This document shows, piece by piece, positions 22,401 to 33,147 of a stretch of 64,000 bases of DNA. The DNA comes from Sclerotinia nivalis. Taxonomy: Eukaryota; Ascomycota; Leotiomycetes; Helotiales; Sclerotiniaceae. The notes beneath the pieces are model-generated. The model saw nothing but the letters and a program-made list of their open reading frames with translations. It ran no database searches and was not told the DNA's origin. The position numbers and the translations under genes are program-made. Location of the stretch: NCBI GenBank assembly GCA_029531795.1, contig JAPEIS010000012.1, positions 372,001 through 436,000 on the forward strand, read 5' to 3'. Numbering within the stretch: position 1 is the first letter of the stretch; each line of letters begins with the position of its first letter.

Positions 22401-23649
22401 CCTTTCCCGAATAGGTAATTCAGAAGTTTGATAAAATGATATATGATGAAGGGACTCGAAGGTACAGTACATATGTACAGATGTAGGTAGCTAAGCACGG
22501 GTAGTATGGGTGGATGCAGGGCTACGGCGTTGAGATCCTCCCTTCAAGGAGATGAGCACATGATTTCGAGAAAGCGAAAGATAAAGGGAATTCGAGGAAT
22601 TCGCAGGAATCAAAGGTAATCGTGGCTTAAAGTAAACTATGGCAAGATGTAAGATGTGATGCGAGACGAACGGCAGTGTAAAGAAGCGGTGAGGTAGGGT
22701 TTAAATTGAGGGTGTGGTGGGGCGAAGTATCATTCATTGTAATGAATTGTTGCGGCTTGAATTTTTATATTAATTTGGAATTTGATGAAATGTCAAATGT
22801 CTATTATCCATTTGGCTCAAAGACAATTTGACGTAAACATTTTGCTTTAAAATATGTAGTCCGATGCTTAATTGCAGTATCAGGATTCGTTTATGCGGAG
22901 GGCGGAAGTATAACATTGTCTTGTGATAATGGTGATGATAGTGGAGGAGGGGCAAGTCTCAGCCTTGTGCATAGGTAGCGCAAAAAAGAATGGCCAAAAA
23001 ACTTTGAAGTAGAGGGAGAACGATACGATAGATGGGAGAAAATGGTCTGCTGTACTCCGTAGAGATAAAGATTCTTGGTAAATCAAGGTTTAGAAATGCC
23101 ACCACTAGATAGTAACTCTGGTTCTGTTTATCTTTCAAACCTCACCCCTCCCCTCGCCCGCCCCTATAGTAGCAGAAGACATTATCCTAACCGACTTATG
23201 CCTCTGACTCTGACTCGAATCGGCACTTAGGTACGTACTTGGGACAATACATACGTGAAGTACGACAGCGGGTGTTACCTGTCAGATTTTTCGGTTTTGT
23301 ACATGGAGTACAAGGTGATGAGCAATACATGTGCCCCGACTTATGTTTGTGTCCTTCTTCCCTCGGTCGAAAAAGGCGACGGAAAAGAATTAGAAACTAG
23401 GCGAGGGTAGAAGAAGGCATCCCTTTTACAATAGACTACAAGTAGTGCCGAAATTCGAGTAATGTGTATGGAGATTTTTTAGATCCATTGCATGTAATGC
23501 ATAATAGTGCGCCTTGAGTTCAATACTCTGATTGGTGAATTTCCACTCCGGCTCTGAGAATGAGAATCCTTCGAACATAACATTTCGAATAGGCAGGAGC
23601 AAGAAAAAGCCGCGTCATAAAAAATTCGTAAAAGGTCTGAAAAGATTGG

Positions 23650-23681
23650 GAAAAAAAAAAAAAAAAAAGAAAAAAAAAAAG
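23650..23681 (+). repeat. Poly-A tract
   Basis: A run of A interrupted by a single G (18 A, G, 10 A). It lies in non-coding DNA and gives the overlapping poly-Lys/poly-Phe open frames on the two strands, which are artefacts. Confidence 0.9.
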
Positions 23682-26285
23682 ACTACCAATTGTTGGTTGA
23701 GTATATATGACTTGCAGGATATATGCGCTGCGCTGCGACGCGTTGCCTGGGGATCGTTGGTTACCAATGGTGATGATGAGATCCGACAATTCTGAAAACT
23801 TAATGTTACAACGGAAAATGATTTGATTTGAAACGCCTTAACTGGTGTTTATCAATCGAAAAAATAAAATAATAAAAAATGAATGTGTATACGTTGCTGG
23901 GCGATCTCCAAGGCGGATTTCTAAAAGAAGAATGTTAAATTGTAACCTTAGGAAATCGGATTGGATGGGAAATGTGGTTGCCGACGGATTGACTTGCTGG
24001 AAAATAGTCATAGAAGAGAGCCGAAAGAAATGGGTTGATTGCACAACAGGATAAATCATAAATGAGCGAATGATTGATAATGATAATTTGGCCATTGATG
24101 TTGTTGAATTCGATTTCTTCCAGTGCATGAAAGATGGCTTTAGATGGCTTTAGATGGCGTCTGTTGTAAAGTGGCTGGTTTGTCTCCCCGTTTCGAGTCA
24201 TATCAGATATCAAACTATTTGATAATTCTTCATATTTCCTGATTTAATCGCTGATACTTTCACGAAACACCAGAATATCATAATCATAATCTTTGACATC
24301 TTTCACATCTAAGTCATTGACCTATTGAGTACGCCTGTCTGTTGAAGCCCAAGCTAGTATCTAGGTATCGTGTCGATGTGCATATACTACTTTAGGGTAT
24401 ATGCAACTACCGGCGTGAGCAAATAATCGGTTGGTGTTATGTACGGAAAAGGACGGAGTGCTCTGTAGATGGGTCTGACGATGTGAGCTTAGGTACCTAC
24501 GGTACATCGTGCATTTGATGCAGCGCATCAATTTTTCCATTTTATCGTCTAGGAGATCGATTTGAAAAGCTGCAACCAATGGTTTTCTCGTATGCAAATC
24601 ATGGTTACAGATAACCAGACAACCAAATTCTTGAAGCACTATCGTCGTCATTGTGACTTCGAAATCATGTACGGTTTTATGTGGGATAGGTTACTCACTA
24701 AAAATATTCTGTATCTGTAACGATTATTGGGTAGAGAAGTAACATTTGCCGCCTTGTTAAAATAACTTATCTGGGCTATTGGAAAAGGGAGGGAAAAAAA
24801 GATGAAGCGAAGCGGATGAAGGAGGCGCGACAAAAAATGAATTATCCCCGCAAATAAACTTCTAGAATTCCATTCTCTATTCGCAAATCCCTTCATCCCT
24901 CGCAAATTTTCTACTCGGCCTGAAATTCTGACAACCAGTCACAGATTGTCCTCACACTTTTATCCTCCCTTCTGTCCCAAAATCTGAAATTAGTCCCATT
25001 TATTGTTATCCCTTCCTGTCCCATTTATTCCCCATCATTCTTGCCAACATCACCAAAAATTGAAGAACTTTACCATTCATCACCCATACATACACTTCTC
25101 ACTCTCCATCCATCTTACATGCTTTACCATTCTGACGCTGCATTCAAATCTTTTCAGCTCAAAGTAGATACCTGGATTAATAAGAAATCTTACCTACATA
25201 AAACTTACCATACCTATTACTAATTTTTTCTAACCCCTCTAGTCTTTTCTAGCTACTATGCGACGGGACTTTTGTATTCAAATCCCAACTCCATTCATCA
25301 CATATATATATTGATACCCAATGAGCTCCTGAATCCTGTACTACAACAAGCATTAGGCTGAAGGACTGACGGATAACACAACGAACGACTGAGAAACTAA
25401 TTATTTTTTCTCCTTGATTTTCCCCTGGTACGAATTTACGGAAAATTTTACCTACGGGACACAAGAACATCCTCGTATGTTGTGGATTTTTCAAAAACTA
25501 CAAAGCTACAAGAGCAAGACCAATTTATTGACCAAGTCAACAGTTTTGAGACCTCAAAAGACTACATACCCACCAAAAGCCCATTCACAGGAATAATTTG
25601 GAAACCCCAGAAGTTTGAGATACCCATACGGATCCAGGCCCATATACTCCGTGCAACGACTCTTCAATATTATCCTCTTCTCTACAATATACCCAAGGAC
25701 AGACACAAAATACAAGGCCATAAACCGGACAAGGATTTTATTTCAAAGGATTTCCCATTATTATTCCCATTTGGATATTCACATTACCCAAAGGATTAGG
25801 ATTATTTTTCTGCAAAGAGAAGTAAAAAACAGAAAAATCAAGTACAATTTGTCCCAAGTGTACTTATTTTTCATCTTCCATTACATATTACCGCAGCTTG
25901 AACCAGGTCTAAAGGGACTGTACGCCTTGTACCGTGCGTGTATCATCTCTTATTCTCCATTTGGATTTTATTCGTACTCTTTCATCAGAAAGTTTATGAG
26001 AAAGGTTTTACCAACGTATCCTCGTTGCTAATACCACAAGATTCCATCATATCATATCACGGATTTCTCGCCGATAACATCCCTTTTTATCCACACACAT
26101 CCACATCTACCTTTCCCCTCCTTGTGGCTCTTTTCTAATTACGGGATTGCTGATCCATATCATATCACATCGACGTTTAACCCTAGACTATTCAACTACT
26201 CGCCCTACGGACCTAATCACCACCAACCACAATTTATCATCTATCAAATCACCCTGACGAAGAACAATCAGCGAAGGAAGGAAAT

Positions 26286-26325
26286 CAAAATAATAATAAA
26301 AATAAAAATAAAAATAAAAATAACA
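26286..26325 (+). repeat. (AATAAA)n low-complexity tract
   Basis: AATAAT units followed by repeated AAAAAT hexamers in the presumed leader or promoter of the gene at 26840. Confidence 0.85.
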
Positions 26326-26589
26326 AAAAATTACTAGCCGTTACTCAATAGTCTCAGCTATTGTTTTCAAAGTACTACCTTACTCTGACACTACTGCGGA
26401 ATTGCGTCGCTCATCCAATCAATCATTGGTGTCTTCGCGATTTCCCTGGTAAGGGTACGGATTAGACACTAAAAAGAGCTCAGACTCCCCCATATTTATT
26501 TTTATTTTTAATCCATCCTCAGCCGGCTCATTCCCATCACCCACCCAACTTCCCGCACCACCCCGTCAACCAAAACTTCACAACATAAC

Positions 26590-26668
26590 TCACTCACACA
26601 CACACACACACTCACACACTCACACACACACACTCATTCACTCACACTCACACACATACAACACACAA
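26590..26668 (+). repeat. (CA)n/CTCACA microsatellite
   Basis: CA dinucleotides mixed with CTCACA units over about 80 bp, 170 bp upstream of the start codon at 26840 and therefore probably in the promoter or transcribed leader. Confidence 0.9.
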
Positions 26669-26839
26669 CACCACACTACAACACTACCTTTGTGCGACAT
26701 CAATTGCTATTATTTAAGTAGAGACGTCAAGTACGTTTTCCACTCACATTCAACAACCTTTACGCGCACCCTGCCCTAGTTGGCATCAATACATATTTTG
26801 TTGTCGACGACCTTCAATCTCGTCGCATCAATTTAAACA

Positions 26840-28933
26840 ATGGGTGGTCCACGTGCCATGTATTGTGAAGAAGAAGACGAAGAGACTGGCAGAGTTTTGA
26901 AAAGTACCAGACGAAGTGCAAGCGTTAAAGCCACCTCCAAGGAAAAGAACAAGGAGCGTCCCAAGATTTCTACTACTCGCGATCGCACATCAAGTAAAGC
27001 TTCGAGAACAAACAGCGACTCGGGATACTCGACAGGAGCAATTCCTACAGGTTCCGAGGTATCATCACCCGATGCGGTACAAGACGTCGAATTCACCAAG
27101 GAGAGCAAGAAATCACGAAGACCATCCATCAGCCAAAAACGACCTTCTGTGACAGCCGAATCATCACGACCACCCCAAACAATGAAAAATAAGGAGACTA
27201 AGGAGCATCGTAGATCTCTCAGCGTTAAGACTGATACGAAGCCAGAACATTACGGAGCTCCGACACCAGTTACTTCCAGACATCCTCAAACTCCCGTTAC
27301 TTCCAGACATCCTCAAACTCCCGTCATTACACAGCCACTTACTACAACGGTCCCTGTAAGACCTCGCGCATTGACCCATGCTCAAACATACCACGCTGGC
27401 GCCCGACCCTCCAGTTACCACGCTGCTTCCGGATCAGTATCTTCTGCCTATCCCCCAATCTCCGGTTCTGCGTACTTTAAACCCTCTCATCATCAGGCGC
27501 AATTTCAAGCACCACCTCCTTCACCAGCATTCAGTAACAACTATGCTGTTGTCCATACTTCACAAGCTACTGGCTATTTCCAGCCACATGATGCTCAACC
27601 TTCATCGCGTTCTCTTTCCGCTCGATTTGAACCTCAACAACAAAGGCTCTCTGCATATGGCATTCGAGATGAGCCAGCTCAAACACCTAGAATGATCACA
27701 GGAGGTTACGAGCGAGAGTATCATTACAGTGAAGATGATTATGACGATAGCTACGAATCCTCCGTTGAAGAACCAATCAGGAGAACTATTACTAGCAGCA
27801 TTCGCGTACCATCTGGACTTCCTTCAAGGACAAACAGCTCAGCCGTCTCGGAGAGTAACTATAGCAAGACAGACAGTACACACAGTCGCGAAAGTCATTA
27901 TAGCGAAGTGGAAAGCAGTTACAACAAGAATAAGAGTAAGAAGAGCAGAGCCAGAAGAGACTCTGAAGCTATGCCACCACCACCTCTACCTTCAGCCAAA
28001 CCTGCTCTACGACGACCAACCGTCGAAATACCAGTCTATGATGACAACCTTTCTCAATACAGCGTTGAAGAGCACCATGAAGAACCTCCTCGCCCAGCAC
28101 AACGTCCTCGTCGACCAAGTCCTCGTCGAAACTCAATTTCTTATGATGTGAGCGACCTACCTGTAGAAGCAGAGAGGTTCAAAGTTGAGACAGCTAGCAA
28201 GAACAAGCGCCGTCAAAGTTACTATGGACAATCAACATCTGCTTCATCCACTCAAGCATCTACTTCATCCACTCAAGCATCTACTTCATCCACTCAAGCA
28301 TCTACTTCAGGATCAAGTGGCTATAACGCAAAACTTTCTGCGGCAGCCAATTATCTTGAGGAAGTTAGTGGTCCATCTATACCACTGACTGCCGAGGCTT
28401 TGAGAAAGGAACAACGAAGACAGGCTGGGGGTAGCAGCAGAAGGACAAAGAGCAGTGACAGTCGCGATCTAAGTGATTACCGAGGCACACAAACTACTCG
28501 TACGACCCGAAGCGGGGGTGATGATGATGTTACTATTGAGGTAATTGGTCAGGCTAAGGTCACAGTTGGTGGAGCAGAAATTCATTGCGAAGAGGGAGGA
28601 AAAATCCAAATCCACCGTACAGAAAAGATTCGCGATGGAAGTCAAGCAACTACGTCGGAATATGGACAAGGACACGGACCTAAATTACTTGATGATCGTG
28701 ATCGCCGAAGCCGACTTGACCGAAGTGATAGTCAAACAACCCGACCTCGCATGAGATCACAACATTCTTACACCCGAGTCTCACCTAGACCTAACGATAG
28801 GGATCGAGCACCGCGTGAACGTCGTGAGTCACCTAGACCTAACGATAGGGATCGAGCACCTCGTGAACGTCGTGAGGATTATGAAGCTCGCACTGCCAAT
28901 TGGGAGACCTCAACTACCTCAACCTGGCTTTAA
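26840..28933 (+). CDS. Disordered serine-rich protein with internal tandem duplications (hypothetical)
   Basis: A single-exon 697-residue protein, not recognised. It is rich in Ser, Arg, Pro and Gln over nearly its whole length, with Arg/Ser-type phosphorylation-prone segments and no membrane helix or signal peptide. Internal repeats are a 9-residue unit TPVTSRHPQ (x2, residues about 142-159), a 7-residue unit ending QASTSST (x3, about 474-495) and a 16-residue unit SPRPNDRDRAPRERRE (x2, near 650-682). The one segment that looks folded is at about residues 562-597 (DDVTIEVIGQAKVTVGGAEI...), a beta-rich stretch that may be the conserved core. The start codon lies after a long pyrimidine-rich leader; the first in-frame ATG is used. 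A scaffold or signalling-platform role is possible but is only a guess. Confidence 0.75.
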   Translation: MGGPRAMYCEEEDEETGRVLKSTRRSASVKATSKEKNKERPKISTTRDRTSSKASRTNSDSGYSTGAIPTGSEVSSPDAVQDVEFTKESKKSRRPSISQKRPSVTAESSRPPQTMKNKETKEHRRSLSVKTDTKPEHYGAPTPVTSRHPQTPVTSRHPQTPVITQPLTTTVPVRPRALTHAQTYHAGARPSSYHAASGSVSSAYPPISGSAYFKPSHHQAQFQAPPPSPAFSNNYAVVHTSQATGYFQPHDAQPSSRSLSARFEPQQQRLSAYGIRDEPAQTPRMITGGYEREYHYSEDDYDDSYESSVEEPIRRTITSSIRVPSGLPSRTNSSAVSESNYSKTDSTHSRESHYSEVESSYNKNKSKKSRARRDSEAMPPPPLPSAKPALRRPTVEIPVYDDNLSQYSVEEHHEEPPRPAQRPRRPSPRRNSISYDVSDLPVEAERFKVETASKNKRRQSYYGQSTSASSTQASTSSTQASTSSTQASTSGSSGYNAKLSAAANYLEEVSGPSIPLTAEALRKEQRRQAGGSSRRTKSSDSRDLSDYRGTQTTRTTRSGGDDDVTIEVIGQAKVTVGGAEIHCEEGGKIQIHRTEKIRDGSQATTSEYGQGHGPKLLDDRDRRSRLDRSDSQTTRPRMRSQHSYTRVSPRPNDRDRAPRERRESPRPNDRDRAPRERREDYEARTANWETSTTSTWL

Positions 28934-29810
28934 TCTTCACAATCCATAATTTACTACAATGAGCGATTTATTTCTTGGAATTCGATTTAGCGACGTTTTG
29001 ATTTTGGCGATTTCATATCATTTCTTTGAATCATCTTAACATTTTCTCTGTGCATATTGTTCGGTGGTTTTTACTTTCTCCTCTTCTTTGGGTTTTCAGA
29101 AAAGCGGAAAAAGTTTATACCCCAAAAGCACTTTGAGAGCAATTTTCTATTCAATTTTATGCTGTTTTAATTTCCTTATGGTGGAAATGGAAATGTTTCA
29201 ATATGATGAATATACGACTGTATGAGTTATGGTTATGAATGTTTAAATTTCTTTTATCTTCACTTTGGCGATTATTTTGATTTGGTTTGAGTGTTGGGAT
29301 TAGGATTGGGATGAAAGACAGATGCATGCATATTTGCTAGCAATGGCAGCATATAAGATAGGAATGTCGAGAGAGATGTTTTTAAGAGTTGGGTTTGGGC
29401 GTACATGGCTGGTACATGATCTGGTCTGGTATGATATATGAAAGGATGGGAAGGGAAAATGGATGGATGGATTGGCGGATGGATAGGGACACCTTTAATT
29501 TGAGCTGGGGGCTTAGATCAAAGGTTTATCTATTCAAATAGGAATCAGATGTTTTAGGATTGCGATTGATATGAGTATCGGATTGGATTGATTGGTTGAT
29601 TGATATTTATAGTGATAACTTTAGGATAGCTTTAGGATAGTTTTAAAATATGATACCCCCCTTATATTTTTTATTCAGTGGATATTTGAAGTGAATCAAT
29701 ATCATTCTCAAGTGAATGCTGATGCCGATATTACGATTAGTCATCGTATAATATTTTTCAAATAATAATCATAGAATATCTCAACTTCCTTCAGCTCTCA
29801 AGATCATAAT

Positions 29811-29835
29811 ACTCTCTCTCTCTCTCTCTCTCTCT
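29811..29835 (+). repeat. (CT)n microsatellite
   Basis: An uninterrupted run of about twelve CT units in non-coding DNA. Confidence 0.95.
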
Positions 29836-30183
29836 AGGTAGATAAATGAAAACCATCCATAATATGAGTAAGGTTATCCTCAATAGAATCATTCGTTCAT
29901 TTTCATTCCTTATATAATGAATTTAGATGGGTTTAGATGAATTTAGAGGGGGTTATGTTTTACGCAGTCGGGATAAACCCTATTAATTTATTTATATATC
30001 TATTAGATGTTTTGTGTATCTTTATATATATATATATATACATACATAAGTATATAAATAAGTTTTATTTGAGCTTTTTTTGTTTTTGGATTTTATGAGG
30101 GAGGGATGAGTGTTTGTGTATGATTTGTGGATTGGCTTGGGTGTTTTGTGAATGGAGGAGCTGTAAAATTTTATGGTTTTAGT

Positions 30184-30413
30184 TGGGAAAGGTATGAAGG
30201 TATGAAGGTGTGAAGGTATGAAGATGGATAGGGGAAGAGAAGGTGGATAGGGGAAGAGAAGGTGGATAGGGGAAGAGAAGGTGGATTGGGGAAGGGGGAA
30301 GAGGAGGGAGAGGAAGAGGGAGAGGGGAAGGGGGAAGGGAAGAAGGGGATAAGGGAGAGGAAGAGGAAGAGGAAGAGGAAGATGGAGAGAGAAGGAAGAA
30401 AGTATTGAAGAAA
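30184..30413 (+). repeat. Long purine-rich minisatellite block
   Basis: About 230 bp that are almost purely G and A on the plus strand. It starts with GGTATGAA units, goes on to three copies of a 19-bp unit GGATAGGGGAAGAGAAGGT, then degenerate GGGAAG/GGAAGA triplet-like repeats. Mirror-symmetric purine tracts of this kind can form triplex (H-) DNA. Confidence 0.9.
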
Positions 30414-30769
30414 CTTAAAGATATATATATTAATCATAACTTATAACATTTTCTAACAAGATATAGATATCTTATTGTTTAAAAATATTAGATAGATCGG
30501 ATTGCGGATTGCGGAGTAATTTATGTATAGCTGGGTATAGATGGTTTTTAAAGCGAACGAGTGGGATTTATAGTGTTGCATTTTTCTGGCGTATGGGACT
30601 TGATTGGAGGGATGGATAGATAGAGGATTGTTTTGTTTGAGGGGTGGTTGGGCTCTGTATGTTCATATCTGTGTTTTGGGATGGTTTTTGGATGGGTTTT
30701 GGATGGTTTTTGGGATGGGTTTTGGGATGGGTTTTGGAGTTGATGTTTATGGGTTGAGGGTTGATATTG

Positions 30770-30846
30770 TTGGATTGGATTGGATTGGATTGGATTGGAT
30801 TGGATTGGATTGGATTGGATTGGATTGGATTGGATTGGATTGGATT
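30770..30846 (+). repeat. (TTGGA)n microsatellite
   Basis: About fifteen perfect pentanucleotide units. Because the unit is five bases, every frame is open and encodes a DWIGL-type repeat; the resulting open frame (30604-30852) is not considered a gene. Confidence 0.95.
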
Positions 30847-31053
30847 ATATAGATATATTTTGGGTGTTGGATAAGATTATTACTGAGTTTTGTAGTTTAT
30901 GATTTATGATCTTAAAAGAATTATAATATATATATCTATATTAAACAAAATATATGTAATTTCAATCGCCGACCACGGTTTGAATCAAATTTGGTTCCAT
31001 TAGTTTTGGCTCCAGATATAATACGTAGTGGCAGTAATATTATTATATCAATA

Positions 31054-31264
31054 TCGGGCTTTGTTCCCCAAGATTAGTTTTCACTTCCCCTATTCAAATT
31101 ATAGGATGGAGACCGTCTCCATCCATTCAATCTTGTATTAGCTACGGCCTATTAGGTCAGCATTTCACCATATATCATTTGTTAGGAGCCCTTAAGGCCC
31201 CCAGCCGTCTTAGATAGTCTTAGACTCAGTGTAGACGTTAATTAAATCAATCAATCAATCAATT
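31054..31264 (+). repeat. Dispersed repeat copy 2 with AATC-type tail
   Basis: Shares with copy 1 (14331-14501) the opening TCGGGCTTTG, the following ATTAGTTTTCACTTCCCC and the end GCCGTCTTAGATAGTCTTAG, ACTCAGTGTAGACGTTAATT and then AAATCAATCAATCAATCAAT. The middle is longer by about 40 bp and diverged. The sequence just upstream (GGTTTGAATC at 30978-30987) resembles a Pol III B box, but no A box is convincing. Confidence 0.7.
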
Positions 31265-31336
31265 ATATCAATATTTACCACCACTATTACAATATTCTAG
31301 TCACAATCATTATCCACGATTTTGACAACGGCCAGT

Positions 31337-31603
31337 ATGATCAGTGATATCATCACTGTGACAGCTAACAGAATTATCATAACCATTACAATAGTCGCGA
31401 GCTTGACTTATACATGCACTTCATCTCTGGAGCCACATTCAATATCCGATAAATACTTCCTAAAATTATTCCTGGGCTCTGGCTTTGCTATCATTGTCTT
31501 TATCTCGACTATGAAGTTTTTCAAGTGGCGTAAGGATTGGGAGAAGAGGAAGATGAAAATGGGTGAGAAGGGAGGGATACCAGTGGCTTCTCGGGAGATA
31601 TAA
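31337..31603 (+). CDS. Possible small two-helix membrane protein
   Basis: An 88-residue open frame starting at the first ATG downstream of dispersed repeat copy 2. Residues about 4-30 and 46-62 are hydrophobic, and the C-terminal 25 residues are basic (KFFKWRKDWEKRKMK). No family is recognised. The order hydrophobic helix then basic Trp/Lys cluster is like that of the protein at 16520, which could be chance. Because it is short and the first helix is rich in Ile/Thr from AT-rich codons, the call is weak; it may equally be random sequence. Confidence 0.3.
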   Translation: MISDIITVTANRIIITITIVASLTYTCTSSLEPHSISDKYFLKLFLGSGFAIIVFISTMKFFKWRKDWEKRKMKMGEKGGIPVASREI

Positions 31604-33147
31604 TGAAGTGATTTTAGCTCCATATACCTGGTTCCGGCCATTTTAGATTCGAAATATTCTTCTTCTGGCATTGCTTGATAATTTTCACCCGCGGATGTTA
31701 TATGGATATACATGGGAATAACAAAAGATTGAATTTAGAATATAGGTGTCGGGGCGCGACGATAGAAAGAGTTTCAGGGTTAGATATATATATCTACAAG
31801 AAAATTTATGAAATTGAAGATTTAATAATACTCCACAACTACAATAAAATCTCAGATTTCACTAAAGACTCACTACATTTAACGAGAAACACTCTCACCA
31901 TTTTCAGAAAAGAGGACGTGCAACAATGCATTGATTACTTCCTTCAATGCACCCCCTTTCTTAGCTCCTCGCTAAATAATCCTTTTGTTGCATATCTACG
32001 TGTATATTTTCCAAATATTCGACAGATACCTCGAAATAATTATCCCGGATCTAAATACTCAACAGTAAGTAATATCATCCCATTTTGATTCACCATCTTA
32101 CCGCTTGACCTTTTGCTGAATACTTTTTTGATTGTATATCTACATTTATACTTTTAGATCTTCATGTAAATGTTGTCTGATACCTGCGTAAAGTTTATAT
32201 AGCTGATATTATTATTCTTATCTCATCTCGCATTTTGAGTCATATAAGTTCTCGCTGAGCGTGTTTTGTTGTGTATCATAATAGTGGACGAGTGATATAG
32301 AATATCCAGCTCAAATCCATCCATTCGATACTACCTCTTACCCCATTAAATAATTGTATTCTACTGCTATGTTCCATAAAATCACAGCGCATGATTCTTG
32401 TCCTTAACTATTTGTTACCTACACAACTCATATATTACATTCTCTGCTAGCACCGAGGACGCAGCCCCTCAAGGACCAAACAGCTTCCTCCATCAAAATC
32501 GTTCGATCATTGAAATATCTCGAGGAAGTTCTAACCACTACTTAAATCCGACAATGCTTTACTTAATTTGCACATCTGATATCTTGTCCCGGAGTTCATC
32601 CCTGGGTCGTGAATGCGCATGTCTCATACTCTAGAATATATAGCTAATCCTGAAGGGTTTGTTGCACTTCTTTAACTCATCCCGATATTCATCCTCGGAT
32701 AGCTTCGCCTATTGCGGCTTCAATACAGTACTGCCGAAACTAAACTGAGAGGACAAAGAGGAATTTTGGGTTTGGTTGCACATCTCAACCTCGTGCCGAC
32801 TTCAGGGCGGTCGTCGGATGCCGGGGGTTCGGGATGGATGAAGGGATAAGGGCGATTTTTGTGGTTTGGTTGCTGGTTGATAGGAATTGATGGTTTGAGT
32901 AGTGCTAGAGACTTTTACTTGTAAGTATACATTAGGAATAATGAGATAGGGTACAAACGAAACAGAATGAAAAAATGGTTGCAATTGGTATAAGCTTTTA
33001 TCAAACTATACTACTGTATGTATATCCTTTGATTAGTGACTATTTACCCTCTGCAAAACTTCGTCTCACTATTAGATTTATCCACAATGCTATTCGCATC
33101 AAATCTCAAATCTCTGCAACGCTGAATCCAAATCCCTACTCCGAGAA
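31604..33147. other. Intergenic stretch, nothing recognised
   Basis: Several open frames of 60-137 codons occur (for example 31675-32088 on the plus strand), but none shows a family signature or normal coding composition, and none continues through plausible introns. No RNA gene or mobile element is recognised. Confidence 0.4.

Larger units (their letters stand above)
18646..26839. other. 8.2 kb region without a recognisable protein gene
   Basis: Open frames here are at most about 140 codons, overlap on both strands, and lack the composition of fungal proteins, so none is called. Base composition is ordinary, not RIP-like, so this is not simply old transposon. It holds microsatellites (listed separately). 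From about 24,900 to 26,840 there is a pyrimidine-rich, CA-repeat-bearing stretch that looks like the promoter and long untranslated leader of the gene at 26840. Non-coding RNAs could be present but cannot be identified from sequence alone. Confidence 0.5.
28934..31336. other. Intergenic stretch rich in simple repeats
   Basis: No protein gene is supported. The first 300 bp after the stop are T-rich and presumably the 3' UTR. The rest contains (CT)n, (TA)n, a purine-only block, a (TTGGA)n array and dispersed repeat copy 2, each listed separately. Confidence 0.6.

Noticed and set aside
23520..23795. Opposing frames with poly-Lys and poly-Phe
   Set aside because: Both run through an A-homopolymer and neither has coding composition outside it.
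25482..26031. Overlapping 105- and 138-codon plus-strand frames
   Set aside because: Composition is low-complexity Tyr/Ile/Pro from pyrimidine-rich DNA, frames overlap each other, and the region looks like the untranslated leader of the gene at 26840.
30604..30852. 82-codon open frame with DWIGL repeats
   Set aside because: It is produced by the (TTGGA)n microsatellite, which is open in all frames because the unit is five bases long without a stop.
31675..32088. 137-codon plus-strand frame
   Set aside because: AT-driven Ile/Tyr/Asn composition, no recognisable motif and no good continuation; could not be distinguished from chance.
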